Both the position numbers and the translations under genes were made by a program. A model generated the notes under the pieces. It searched no databases. It saw only the letters and a program-made list of their open reading frames with translations, and was not told where the DNA came from. Positions 12,784 to 23,724 of a stretch of DNA of 64,000 bases are shown here, one piece after another (the stretch's first letter is position 1; each line of letters starts with the position of its first letter). The DNA lies in contig CM051459.1 of assembly GCA_028095005.1 (NCBI GenBank), positions 197,323,902 through 197,387,901 on the forward strand. Reading direction: 5' to 3'. This stretch comes from Rhynchospora pubera (Eukaryota; Streptophyta; Magnoliopsida; Poales; Cyperaceae).

Positions 12784-13649
12784 TACATTAAAAAATCAGG
12801 CTTGTATGAAGTTCAAAGAAGAAGCTGGACAGGGCAAGCCACCCAGTACTGTACCTGCTGCCCTGGCGCGTGGTGGTACCAGAACTCACTGAGACGTACC
12901 ATATTACAGGATCCTTCTAGTTTTATTTGCACTATATGACCATTGAATGCCAAAGAATAATATAATTAATTAAGACAAGACAGACAACTAGACCTTCAAT
13001 GAAAGCCATGAAAGATGCCAAAAAAGAAAAAGATATGTACGAATAAATTATACAGGAGTTACTGGAGATATTTGACCAGCATAAATGGCATTGGTCTGAT
13101 TCTAACGGTACATTCTGATAAGCTCTAAATGCTCCTGAAGTCCTGATGCTATAAAATATAATAAAATGTAAAGAGTATGCTAGCTTAGTATTCTTTTTCA
13201 TTAAATTCCTTACCAAAAGTTGGATCAGCCACGAAGACTATAGTTCTGTCGTCAACTTGCCAGAAGTCTTTAATTGCTAACCCTGAGTAGCGCAGAGAGT
13301 AAAAAATCAGATAAGATGAGGTGATTAAGGATAATTGAGTCTAGAAAAGTTATAACATTATGAAAATAAACCTGGAGTATCAGGATAGTTTTGTGCGAGA
13401 ATTCTCAATTTAAAGCCAGTGTCCTTCTCTAGATCTTCTATCTCTTGAATGAGGCGCTTTTCCTTCAAAAAATAATAATCTCCTTGGGAGGTTGGAATGC
13501 AAAATTATTTGCTAATTTACAAGAAAAAAGTGGTTAAGATAATATAACCACCTTATAATTTTAATTGTGCGCTGCACGAAATGAAAATCATATGTACCCC
13601 TTCATGATGAGAAATACCATACACCCTGTATAAAAAATGAGCAATGTTT

Positions 13650-13865
13650 TCCCCGAATCACATCCTCTCCAACCTTAAAAGGTCGGTAGAGTGCCAACCT
13701 CTGATCTGAACCGTTAGATCTAATCTCAACAGTTAAGGGAGCCCTGTGCATGTAACCAGATTGATAGGCCCGAAAAATTTTAACCATCGAGATTAGATCG
13801 AACGGCTCGGATCGAAAGTTGACACTCTACCAACCTCAAAAGGTTGGCAAAGGATACGGACCCAT
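13650..13865. mobile_element. Fold-back MITE in thylakoid-gene intron 2
   Basis: The left half (CCAACCTTAAAAGGTCGGTAG and the roughly 70 bp after it) is repeated in inverted orientation in the right half (ending near CCAACCTCAAAAGGTTGG), with about 80 percent match by eye and a short centre. Boundaries are approximate and no target-site duplication was fixed. Confidence 0.6.
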
Positions 13866-14207
13866 GTTTTCCCTCCCTTCACTTTCCCCTACCAAAATTG
13901 CCAAAGTTCCCTTCTAGGTGTGAAATCCTTCTTGTTTTGCATGGGTAGTCAGTCACATAATATATTTCCCAAGGGAACATATGAAACTACTGCTAAATGC
14001 ACAATTGTTTTTTCAATTTAAAAGGTACACTCTTTTGCTGCTGGTTTATCAAAGGAAACAGTTTGTACAACCTAACAGACAAGCTAACTTCCCTCACAGA
14101 AAAAAAAAAAATTGAGCCTCTAGTCTCAGCTGTTGGAATAATGGCAAGTTGGCAACAGTGAGACCAAAACACTTCATCCATCATTGGCATCCTCCTGATC
14201 ATGCTTA

Positions 14208-14228
14208 CCCCCCCCCCCCCCCCCCCCC
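14208..14228. repeat. Run of 21 cytosines
   Basis: An uninterrupted C21 tract lies within intron 2 of the thylakoid gene (G21 on its transcribed sense). Such a tract is prone to length error and could form G-quadruplex or i-motif structure. Confidence 0.9.
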
Positions 14229-14994
14229 AACAAACCCAATAACCTAACATGTACAATGCCAGTACCATCAACAAAGCAACAATAAGCTGTATCAAAGTAT
14301 CAGCACCTAATTGGACAGGTGGACAGTTCACTGTTAGCATAAGAAAATGTTCCTTTACCTGACCAGTAGAGAGAAAACCAGCAACATCAATCACAGTAGT
14401 GAATTCCTTGGGGAGTAATTCGGGTTTGTTTACTCCTACCTTGGCCTCCACCAACTGAGCACCTAAAATTACAACCAATTTCAATTCCACATGGATCATG
14501 AGTTCATGACTCAATTTTCCAAACTGTACCAGACAAGAAATGAGGTACTTGCCAGAAAGAGAGATTCCAAGAGCGAGGGCGCCAGAAAGTGCGAACTGAA
14601 GCGCCTTGGAAGTGATAGTTTGAAAGCGTTTCTGGAATTGAGGAGAGATCTTTTTTGTTGAGGAGGCAATGATTGAAGGAAAACAACAGCGCTGAGTTTG
14701 ACGCTTCCATTCTGTTGTTTTCTCTTATTTCTAATCGAGATTAAATATTGAAATAGATTATAATGTGATTGAAGTAATTGTGCGATTAATCCTTGGTTTA
14801 AAGAATGTATTATTTGCCATTTTCTTTGAGAGTTTTGAGTATGCAAATGTGTATGGACATTTAAAATAGCCACAATTGCAAAAGAAAAGCTTGTCTGATT
14901 AATATATTGATAAAAAAAAACCTAATTTCACAAGGTTGCGTATCCCCAAACTTTCTGTGGTTGCTTTTTACCTTAAAAATATTCATTCTTGTAG

Positions 14995-17900
14995 CATTCT
15001 GGAAGCAGAGTTTGTACGTAATGCTGTTCCTGATGCCAAAGCTGTAGAAGAGATGGTTTTATTGCACGCCAAAAGGAAGGACTTCAGTCTTCTGAATGGG
15101 ATAGATAATGAAGTATGTTTCTAATATTAACTTGTTTTGAAGTTTTCTCTTCCCTCTTCAAAAGATAAAAAAATGTAATGCACCATGCCTATAGTTATGA
15201 GCCTATAACTTTTTTCCTATTATTTACAGGCAAATCTAGGAGCAGAAAATTTTGACCTGGAAGCGCGCCTTCTTCCACTCATATATTGTTCATCCAGAAC
15301 AGTTGAGTATTGTACTATTTAGCTTTTGAGTATCTGTACTTACAATAATAGGACATACGGTTTAAAGTACGGGGACTATTGAGACTAGTACTGCTGTTCC
15401 ATGCATTTTACCTGTCCTGAACAACAAACCCATTACCGAGTTTTCATATATCAATGCTGTGCACTTAGTCTGTCCTGAACAACCCTGTACCCAATTTGCA
15501 TATATTAATGCTACTTGTGTTGCTCAGTTGTCCTTTTCCAAATTTGATGATGCCAGCTAACTTTGATGCTATAAAAGCTCCGTAATATACCAATTGAAAA
15601 GGGGAAAAAGGAAAATAGAGAAATGGAATGTACTCAACTGTTTTGAGCTATTATAAATCAGTATCATAGCATGGTGCTGTGAAACCTGACCATCATACAT
15701 ATAGTATGGCATATGTTAATGTATTGCTTAGCAAGTATTACCTTTTATGTTTCCATATCTGGATTAATTTTTAGAGAAATTTCTTAACTTTCAGGCTAAA
15801 CTTCCGGCTATGTTAAGAAAATATCGCGAAACACTTATTACACTAATGACTGCTGCTATTAAAACAACAGTGGCCGAGTTGCTTCCCATTTTGGTGGCAC
15901 GTTCTGAATCTGATCTAGAAGGTGGAGAGAGAACAATTGATTCTGAAGGTACTTCCTTTCTTTGCTATTCATTAGCCTATAATCCAATCAATAATTGATA
16001 TGTTAGACAAATTGTCCTTTACTAATTGCCAATTCCATCTTGGATTTTAATGAGGCAATATTTCCATTTTGTTCCCTAATGGCATGTTCCATTTCTCAAC
16101 AGCTCCTTCATGAATGAAATGATTCAATTGTTGGTGACATTTTCTGGCCAAAAGGTTATATATTATATATTTCTGCATTAGAGCTGGCTAAGAGATTTAG
16201 TGAAGTTTTAGCGTTAAGAACAATGGCATGACAAATTAAAGTATGAACTGACCAAATAGGGATGTTGAAATTTTTGGGACCTAAAACAAGAAATGTGATA
16301 CTCTAGAACTATTCTGTGACTTGCTTTATGATTAATATCTCTGAAAGTTCTATTAACATCCAGTTTTCATGACTGACAGCTGGCAGCCAATCCCTGGCGA
16401 GCAAATTGAAAAATCTCTCCTCCGAAAGCTTTGTTAGACTTCTAACTGCTATATTTAAGATTGTACAGGTCTGTTCATGGTATACATAATAAACCTATTA
16501 TAAGGGTTTTTTTTAAAAAAAAAATTGTAGTTAGTATTCTCAATAAAAACACACACCACAGTAGAATCTACCTTTTGTGCACCAGTTTATAATTTTCTTT
16601 AGTGACTATAGGTATATTTGACACAAGCTGCTGAGGTTAAAAGGGTGGTCGAGTGTGGTATGTTGAACATTAATATTGGGCCCACAACCCCAGAGACAAA
16701 TGAGGATGGTTCAAAAAATATCCTTTCGCAAAACTCTTACTCTCTTGCAAAGAACTCTACAAAGCTAATAATACAAGGAAAGGTTGACGACAACACTAGT
16801 CCTTCAGCTAAGAACTTCAGGTAATACTTCTTGAATTTGTTAACAATTTCTCTTCCTACTTCTCTTGTCGAGTCAATTATTTTCAAGCTTGATTACTGGA
16901 GGAAAAAATGTATTCCATATAGCAGTTTGTATAAACCTAATGAGCCAAAGTTGCTTGATTATTGTGCAATCAAGATTAACATGGTTCTCCGCTAAACTTA
17001 AAGTGTTATATCAGTCTTCTAAAGTCTGCTTTATTGTCAAAATGTGCTAAAGAGCACAGTGTTTTGGTCTAGACATTTGAAACATGCTAAAACTGCTTTA
17101 GCACTGCTACAGCTGAAACAGCTTAACTAAAGGAATGAAGAAAAACAATGAAGATAAAAGATTACTTGAACTCTACCTGAACAATGTAGTGGGTATCAAT
17201 CTGAGTGCCACTCTATGATTTTCATTGAATATCCTGACAATGGTTAAATATGTACAGAGCTGACGTGTTGAGTGAAAACACAGAGGCAGTTTCCGCAGCC
17301 TGTGAAGCTGCTCATGGGCGGTGGGCCAAGCTCCTTGGAGTTCGTGCTTTACTTCACCCCAAGCTCAGGCTTCAAGAATTCCTCAGTATTTACAACATCA
17401 CTCAGGATTTCATTTCTGTAACTGAAAAGGTAACCCTTGAATCTAATAAATAAGATCGTTGCATAGTATTTACAACATCAGTTTTCTGTAACTGATAGCT
17501 TTCAGCCTTTCACTCTCACTTTTTTTTTTCTTTTCATTGTTTTTCAATTTTGGTTGTCAGATTGGAGGGAGGTTAGGTTATAGCATCCGTGGAGTCCTGC
17601 AATCTCAATCAAAATCCTTTGTTGATGTCCAGCATGAATCCAAGGTTAGCCAACTGCTGCTTGTACTGTAGACTTTTGTACTGTTTTATATTCCTTATTG
17701 CATTCTTTTTTTTTTTTAAAGATGACTAAAATTAAGGCGGTGCTGGATCAAGAAACCTGGGTGGCAGTGGATGTGCCAGAAGAGTTTCAAGCAATTGTTA
17801 ACTCTCTTTCTTCAACAAGTTCAGTAGAAAATAGCATAGAGATTGTTGAATCTGACAATAGTGTTTCTAAATCAGCGGAATCTGATGTTTCTCCCAGCAA

Positions 17901-20387
17901 AGAGAATGGTAAGGATGAGCAGGGGTCAAGGGAGGACAAGAAAAGTGAAACAACTGGTCCTGTTCGGTCTGAGGAGAATAATGCTAGGTCTACTCCACAG
18001 TACATTGTGCATGGAGGTGTTAGATACAATATGTTAAATTGGTCAGTCATCTTTACATTGTGATTTTCTTTTCTTCTTCTGGTCACTTATGTAGAAGCTG
18101 TTAGACATGGCTGTACAAAACATACTTGTTTGTTTGTGCCTATGTAAGCTCACCATCACAATGCTCTAACATAGGCAGAAAACAAGTTCGTGCAGTTTCC
18201 ATTTAAAATTTGAGATGTTTCAACTGACCTCATTGTTAGTGTGTATTAATGGCTGTGATATCTGAACCTTTTTGCTGATCTTTTTACCCCATTAAGCATC
18301 AATTATGGGTGTGTTTGGATGTAACGGAATAAGCCGGGAATAGAGAATAAGAATAAGAAATTTCGGTTTGCGTGCTTATCCTTATTCCTTATTCTTATAC
18401 CATGGTTTTGTTAGTATAGGAATAAGGGCTCTTATTCCTTATTCTTGTGTTGTTTGGGTTGCACAAAAATAAGAATAAGCACGCAAACCGAAATTTCTTA
18501 TTCTTATTCCCTATTCCCTAACCATCCAAACACACCCTATATGTTTTCAAGTGTACAAGCTAAAACAGTGCAATGATGCTTTGGTTCAATTAACTAAGCT
18601 GTACAATGCATTCTATGTGTAATTCTTTCATTTTCATTGTTTTGAATTACAGCGGATTAATACTGCTAAAGATGTTGTCTGAGTATGTTGACATCAGTAA
18701 ATGTTTGCCAACACTGTCATCAGAGGTAGTCCATCGTGTGGTAGAATTACTGAAACTTTTCAACAGCCGCACATGTCAACTTGTGCTCGGCGCAGGTGCC
18801 ATGCAGGTAATACTTGACTTGTATTTTTTGGTTGCTGCCCAGGTGTTATCCTGTTTGTCAAATCATAGTTGCTTAACTGAGGTTTAGGAAAGAATAAGTG
18901 TTTATTAAGGCTTGGCCAGTTATGTATCCAAAAAAGAAACAAGTAATCTTATGGGCTATCAACTTCAATGAGTGTTTCAAATTTCATTTATATTCTACAC
19001 AATGAATTATGAACTTCTATTTTTCAGGTTTCAGGTCTGAAATCCATCACATCTAAGCACTTGGCTCTTGCAAGTCAGATTATTAGTTTTATATTCGCCA
19101 TAATTCCAGGTTTGGTGCTTGGTGTTGACTCAAATATAGCTTTATCTGTGTTTCCTAATTTGATATCTAAATCAACACTGCATGTTATATAGATATCAGA
19201 AGAGTTCTTTTCCTGAAAACTCCAGAAGCACGCAAGCTGCTTTTGACCCAAGAATTTGATAGAGTTTCTCAGGTATGAGTTCACCTGAAAGGTCAAATGC
19301 TGTTCATGTTAGCATCAGAGAATATCTTTATGATACGATGCCTAATTTTGGGCTCTGTCTAACTTCTTGAAAAAATGAAATGTTACAACTTTACCATGTT
19401 TCAGTTTTGTAGATATTGGGAATAGAATTAGTTTACATTTAAGGGCTCTTATACTTGTGTTCCTATTTTTAGTCCCTTTTCCTTTGGTCATGGAGTAAGT
19501 AAAAAAAAATATTATGGCGATATTCTGCAGGATTACAAAGTGCACAGGGATGAAATTAACAATAAGCTTGTTCAAATAATGAGAGAGAGATTGCTTGCAA
19601 ATCTACGTAAGCTGCCTCAAATTGTGGAGGATTGGAATAAAGAGGATGCTGATTTACAACCCAGTTCATTCGCCAAATCAGTGAGCAAGGTAATAGTCCC
19701 ATCTATGTTCTCCTTTTCCCTGTGGTATAACATATTCTCCTCCATAAATTCGTACATCTTTTCCATCAGATTAAGGCTTAGCATGCAATGTTTTTGACTT
19801 GCAGGAAGTTACTTTTCTTCATCGCATTCTATCTCAAAATCTGCTTGAGGCTGATGTTCAAGCAATTTTCAGGTGAATTTCATCCGAACCTATTTGTGAA
19901 GTCTCATCTAACAGTTGTGAAAAATCTGAATTGGCAGTATTTGTAATTTTCTTTTTTCTGGTTTTTCTATTTTCCAGGCAAGTGGTTCAAATTTTCCATA
20001 CAAATATCACTGATGTATTTTCGAAGCTGGAGTTGAAGACCCCTCAAGCCAACAATAGGTATGTCCTCAAACTTAAATTGACTTTAGTAAAAGGAAGCCT
20101 TATTTTAGAGGAAAGTAACAGTGGGCGAACTCTCATGGAATGACAACTTCAAGTAAATTAGCCACAGCTAATCATATGGCAATTCGACTCTTAAATAATT
20201 TAACTTCTCTTATACTATTTTTGTTGCTATTGTTTGTATTGCATTCAGGCTCTGTCGGGATGCTCAACATATTCTTGCTTGTATCCGAAAGCTTCCAGCT
20301 GAGAATTTCAGTGGTGACGGAGTGCCAAATTATGGGCTTCTAGATGAATTCTTGGCCGAGAAATTTGGTGCCAAGGTCGGGCAATAA
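14995..20387 (+). pseudogene. 5'-truncated duplicate of VPS54 (exons 4-18)
   Basis: This copy lacks exons 1-3 of VPS54; its sequence starts inside intron 3 at the inverted-repeat edge (14712). Exons are 14995-15112, 15230-15301, 15795-15948, 16380-16468, 16612-16820, 17258-17429, 17561-17644, 17722-18041, 18653-18806, 19028-19109, 19193-19272, 19531-19689, 19805-19872, 19978-20058 and 20249-20387, all with intact phases and splice sites. The missing part holds the promoter, the start codon and about 314 residues, so a normal product is impossible. If transcribed from new upstream DNA, it could give a C-terminal fragment with the Vps54-like domain. It lies head-to-head with the disrupted thylakoid gene. 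The absence of decay in the reading frame points to a recent origin. Confidence 0.93.
18307..18537. mobile_element. MITE with GGGTGTGTTTGGAT ends, in VPS54 intron 11
   Basis: A 231-bp fold-back element begins GGGTGTGTTTGGATG and ends CATCCAAACACACCC, with TAT on both sides. Internal halves pair through AATAAGAATAAG-type repeats. The mirror copy is at 36824-37054. The ends resemble Tourist/PIF-Harbinger MITEs, although TAT is not their classic TAA/TTA target. Confidence 0.75.
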
Positions 20388-21420
20388 GATGTCATGGCTG
20401 TTTAATCAAATGTTTTGATGAAGAATTTTTTTATTCTTGGACAAAATGTTATTCATGAAAATCAAGGGTCCGTGCTTCCAAATACCATTTTGTGCAGGTA
20501 ATTATTTTCTCCATTACCTTTCTTTCCTTTGCATAAAATATGCTGTGGTTTTGTCATTGTTATCAATTCAGTTAAGAACTTTTTCTTTTTATTTGGAATT
20601 GTGCAGCTATCAAACACCGTAACAGGTATTGCACATGATGTATACTTTTTTTCTTTTTGTTTTTCTTTCCCCCCCCCTGAAAACATAAACTTCAGTCCAT
20701 TTTTCCTTCTCTGTTAGCTTCTGTGTAGGTCCCATTTTTAGAACTATCATCTTGGTGCTCAACGTTCGGTATATGTTAAAGATGAATATGCTTTTGTAAA
20801 GTATGTAATTTTTTGAGCAATTTACAAGCAATTGAAAGTTGTGTAATGTCTTAGCGATAGGGAAAAAGAAAAAAAAAAAAAAGAACAGTGAGGCTATTTG
20901 TATATTTTGCGAGATCCTTGCTGAATGGAGCAATATTCTTTTTTGCTTATGCATCATTGTCGCAATTATGCAATGGTAAGAGCCAGGGGCGAAGCTATGT
21001 GTAAGTTGGACCCACCTCAGAAAAAAAAAATTACAAGATATGCACTTGTTTGTAATTAAAAAAAAAACCACAAGTTAGGGACCCATCTCAAAAATTTGAA
21101 AAATCCAGTTGAACATGTCGTATTTGATTTGAATTGCATAACGATTTTAAAAAAATTGCATAAGGATCCAAGTAGCATTTGCTTCTGACTAATCGTCTTC
21201 TTCCTTCCTCCCCAATATAGAATAGAATGAAATATTTGGTTGAATAATTATTTGTAGCATATATATCCTAGTGCGAGTCTTGCGCATTGCGTGATTCGTC
21301 TATATAATATTTTGTGAACTTTAGGACATTATAAACAAAAGTTACCATACAAGATAAAAAAATACAATTCGGATATTATATAAAAAATACCACTATAAAA
21401 TACTAAATGTTGTTCATGTC
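20388..21420. other. VPS54 3' flank before the retrotransposon
   Basis: This is the 3'UTR and downstream DNA of the truncated VPS54 copy. It contains several A/T/C homopolymers, which account for most of the arm-to-arm differences. A sequence CAGGGGCGAAGC at about 20984 looks like one end of a hAT element, but no matching second end was found. No gene is visible. The mirror region is 33942-34973. Confidence 0.6.
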
Positions 21421-21732
21421 TGATATCTTATATTTATATGTGCATTTTGACCGAACTTTACACTTAAATGGTAGCTCAAACCCCTACATTCATTGTGCTT
21501 TGTGCTATATTTGTCTAGAATTGGATACTGTTGTGGTTTTTATATTGAATTGCAGGAATTCGGTGGATCACGCACAATTATTCAATGAAATGGTGGATTT
21601 AGGAGAAGAAAAAGGCTAAATAGAAGCAATAGAATTGTAGAGCTCATCCTAAGCTTTCCAACGGTTTTTGAATCACCTCAATCGGAGTCCGGATGAAGAA
21701 ATTATGATTGAAACACTATCGCTGCTCAATGC

Positions 21733-21885
21733 TTGAGTCTCGGTTCGACCCGAACAGATTCAGTTCGACCCGAAGTGCTCCAGTTCGACCCGAAGTGATC
21801 CAGTTCGGTCCGAACTGAGCCATTTTGGTCCGAACTGAACCTATTTGACCCGAACAAGATCAGTTTGACCCGAACTGAGAGCTGA
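21733..21885. repeat. Tandem palindromic GTTCGGTCCGAAC-type motifs in the LTR
   Basis: Within the LTR there are about eight copies of a roughly 20-bp unit built on CAGTTCGACCCGAAGTG or CAGTTCGGTCCGAACTG, several of them perfect palindromes. They recur at 25924-26076 in the second LTR, in mirror orientation in the right arm, and singly near 22833-22865 and at 24421-24438. Confidence 0.9.
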
Positions 21886-23316
21886 ATTAGTCGTTTTGGC
21901 AAGTTTTCAATGAAGGAAAGTGATATTTTGGCAAGATTTGGCGACCTGGATGCCCTAACCTCTCTTCCAAGCAACCTAGGACCTTCTAAAAAGTGTCTCA
22001 TACTGCCTTGGATGAAGGGGAAGCCACCAACCACGAAACTCTTCTTTCCACCACGTTTTGGCACCTTTTCACCACCGTTCTCACGCCGAAAGGCGTGGGA
22101 TTCCACCTCCCGCGGCATAGCACGACCATGGCAGCGACTTTGGAGCGATTCTAGATGCGACGGCAGTAGTTTCAATCCAACCACGGCTCTGGACGTTCGG
22201 TATTTCGAGTTTTAGGCGATACTTGGTTTATTTCTTCCTTTCTCTTGATATTTGATCGAATGGAGTTTGTATCTTCTTTATTTGCATTTGTTGTTTGTCT
22301 TGTTAGCATGATAGCTTAGATTTACTATGTCTTAGGGTATGGATGTAGTTTAGGTTTAGTTTGATGTTATGATATGTTTTGACTTGATACTTTGGCTTGT
22401 TGATCTATTTATTGAGTAGTATTGTTATGCTTGTTTGATTTAATTGCTTGATCTGATTTACTTCTAAATGAATGGCCACATTTAGTTAAGTTACAAAGTT
22501 AGGTTGATCAACTAGAGTTAAATAAAGTGCATGGGATAAGTTGAAGATTCGAAAGAGGAGGCTAGCTTGCACTGAAAGGTGTAGCTTCTAAGTTGGCTGA
22601 AAGGCAACTTAGATATCCCTAAGAAAACCAATAATTTAGACATAGGTTAATTAAAATACCGACACGAAAGTTTAGGTTTAATTGGTCTATGTGGGCAAAG
22701 TAGAGACCTGTACTAATTTCTAGTCCAAAAGACGACAGTTGAGGATTAGGTAATGTAGCTATAGCCGATCTGAGCCCTTCATAAAGTTAAAACTCAAGTT
22801 GTATGGTCATAACTCAACATACCAGCCCCTATTCGGACCAAACAAGTCGTGTTCGGACCGAACTGACGGCCTATGCTTAGATTTGTTGGTATTTAACGCG
22901 ACAGCGAGCGATCCAGCAAATCGAGGGCTAAACCTAAGTGAAACCTGACCCCTAGGACATTCATTTGCATATTAAAACACCAAAAACTTCTCTTTAAGCA
23001 TTTAGATTATTAGATAATTAAAATACCCAAAAATATTTTATTTACTTGCACCTTTAGATTTAATCAACTAAAATCCATAAAAATTATCTTGTCTAGCTTT
23101 CGTGAGGAAGTAAAGTCCGGTACTCATTAATCCGTCCCATGGGTTCGACCCTAAAGCTTAACTAAAACGACTAGTGAGGTTAGCTCTAGGTTTATAAATT
23201 TATTTGATTCCTAGGTTCTAATTCCTTCATCAAATTGGCGCCGTTGCCGGGGACGGTGTTGATATTAGAATTTACTTTAGTAACGAGAGACTAGATATTG
23301 TATCTTTTATTTATTA

Positions 23317-23724
23317 TTGTTAAAAAAAAGAAAAAAAAAAGTTTCATTTGTATCACCATGTTTTATTCTTTTTGAGGACCGTGAACATGAAAAAGAGGAC
23401 AATTGGAGGCGACGCTTGTATCACCAACTCGATGTTGTCAACAACACCATAAGAAAAGCATGCGGAGGAGGATGGAGCGAGCACCAAGACCCATATGCCT
23501 ACTACATGGACCATGCACCGCGCACCATGGAGAAATCAATCTCTTCTATGGATCGTATCAAGCATCAACTTAATGTGGTGAACAACACCATAAGGAAAGC
23601 ATGTGGGGAAGGACATTTTGATGCAAAACCCGTACATGATGCATACAACTATGTCCTATCATTGATGAAACTGAGAAGAAGGAAGATGGTGGTAGACCTC
23701 TCCAAGTTGAGGCATCCGACATGA
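23317..23724 (+). CDS. Short open reading frame inside the LTR element, unknown
   Basis: This 135-codon frame follows the primer-binding site where gag would normally lie, but it does not resemble gag. It contains two copies of a unit, HQLDVVNNTIRKACG and HQLNVVNNTIRKACG, about 50 residues apart, joined by a charged linker. A second short frame follows at 23721-23951 (76 aa, lysine-rich). In the right arm the frame is at 31638-32045 with one change (Leu to Ser near the C-terminus). Whether either frame is translated is unknown; they may be remnants of a longer protein. Confidence 0.3.
   Translation: MLKKRKKKVSFVSPCFILFEDREHEKEDNWRRRLYHQLDVVNNTIRKACGGGWSEHQDPYAYYMDHAPRTMEKSISSMDRIKHQLNVVNNTIRKACGEGHFDAKPVHDAYNYVLSLMKLRRRKMVVDLSKLRHPT

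Larger units (their letters stand above)
10886..14710 (-). pseudogene. Thylakoid lumenal 15.0 kDa protein 2-like gene, 5' end disrupted
   Basis: The encoded protein matches my recollection of the plant thylakoid lumenal 15.0 kDa protein 2 (Arabidopsis At5g52970 type), a nuclear-encoded chloroplast protein of poorly known role. Exons on the minus strand are 14710-14553, 14462-14359, 13462-13372, 13282-13214, 11725-11616 and 10978-10886. Conserved pieces are VGVNKPELLPKEFTTVIDVA, DTGFKLRILAQNYPDTPG, LAIKDFWQVDD and RLAGKYGNMFYWKEQGEDAS. The hydrophobic KALQFALSGALALGISLSG fits a transit or lumenal signal. The frame that joins exon 2 has no ATG in exon 1, and upstream it meets a stop in foreign sequence. 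The only nearby ATG (14710-14708, MEASNSALLFSF) is in another frame. Dropping one base from the six-T run at 14651-14656 would join them and give exactly 208 codons. Intron 1 uses a GC donor (GCAAGT). The inverted-repeat junction lies 1-2 bp upstream of that ATG, so the native promoter is gone. It could still be functional if the T-run is a base-calling error. Confidence 0.75.

Noticed and set aside
20984..21120. hAT element beginning CAGGGGCGAAGC
   Set aside because: Only one end is visible; no matching inverted end or 8-bp duplication was found, so borders cannot be given.
21726..22184. 152-codon minus-strand frame repeated four times in the window
   Set aside because: It lies inside the LTRs and runs antisense through the palindromic repeat array and the 101-codon plus-strand frame; it recurs only because the LTR recurs. 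No protein family features.
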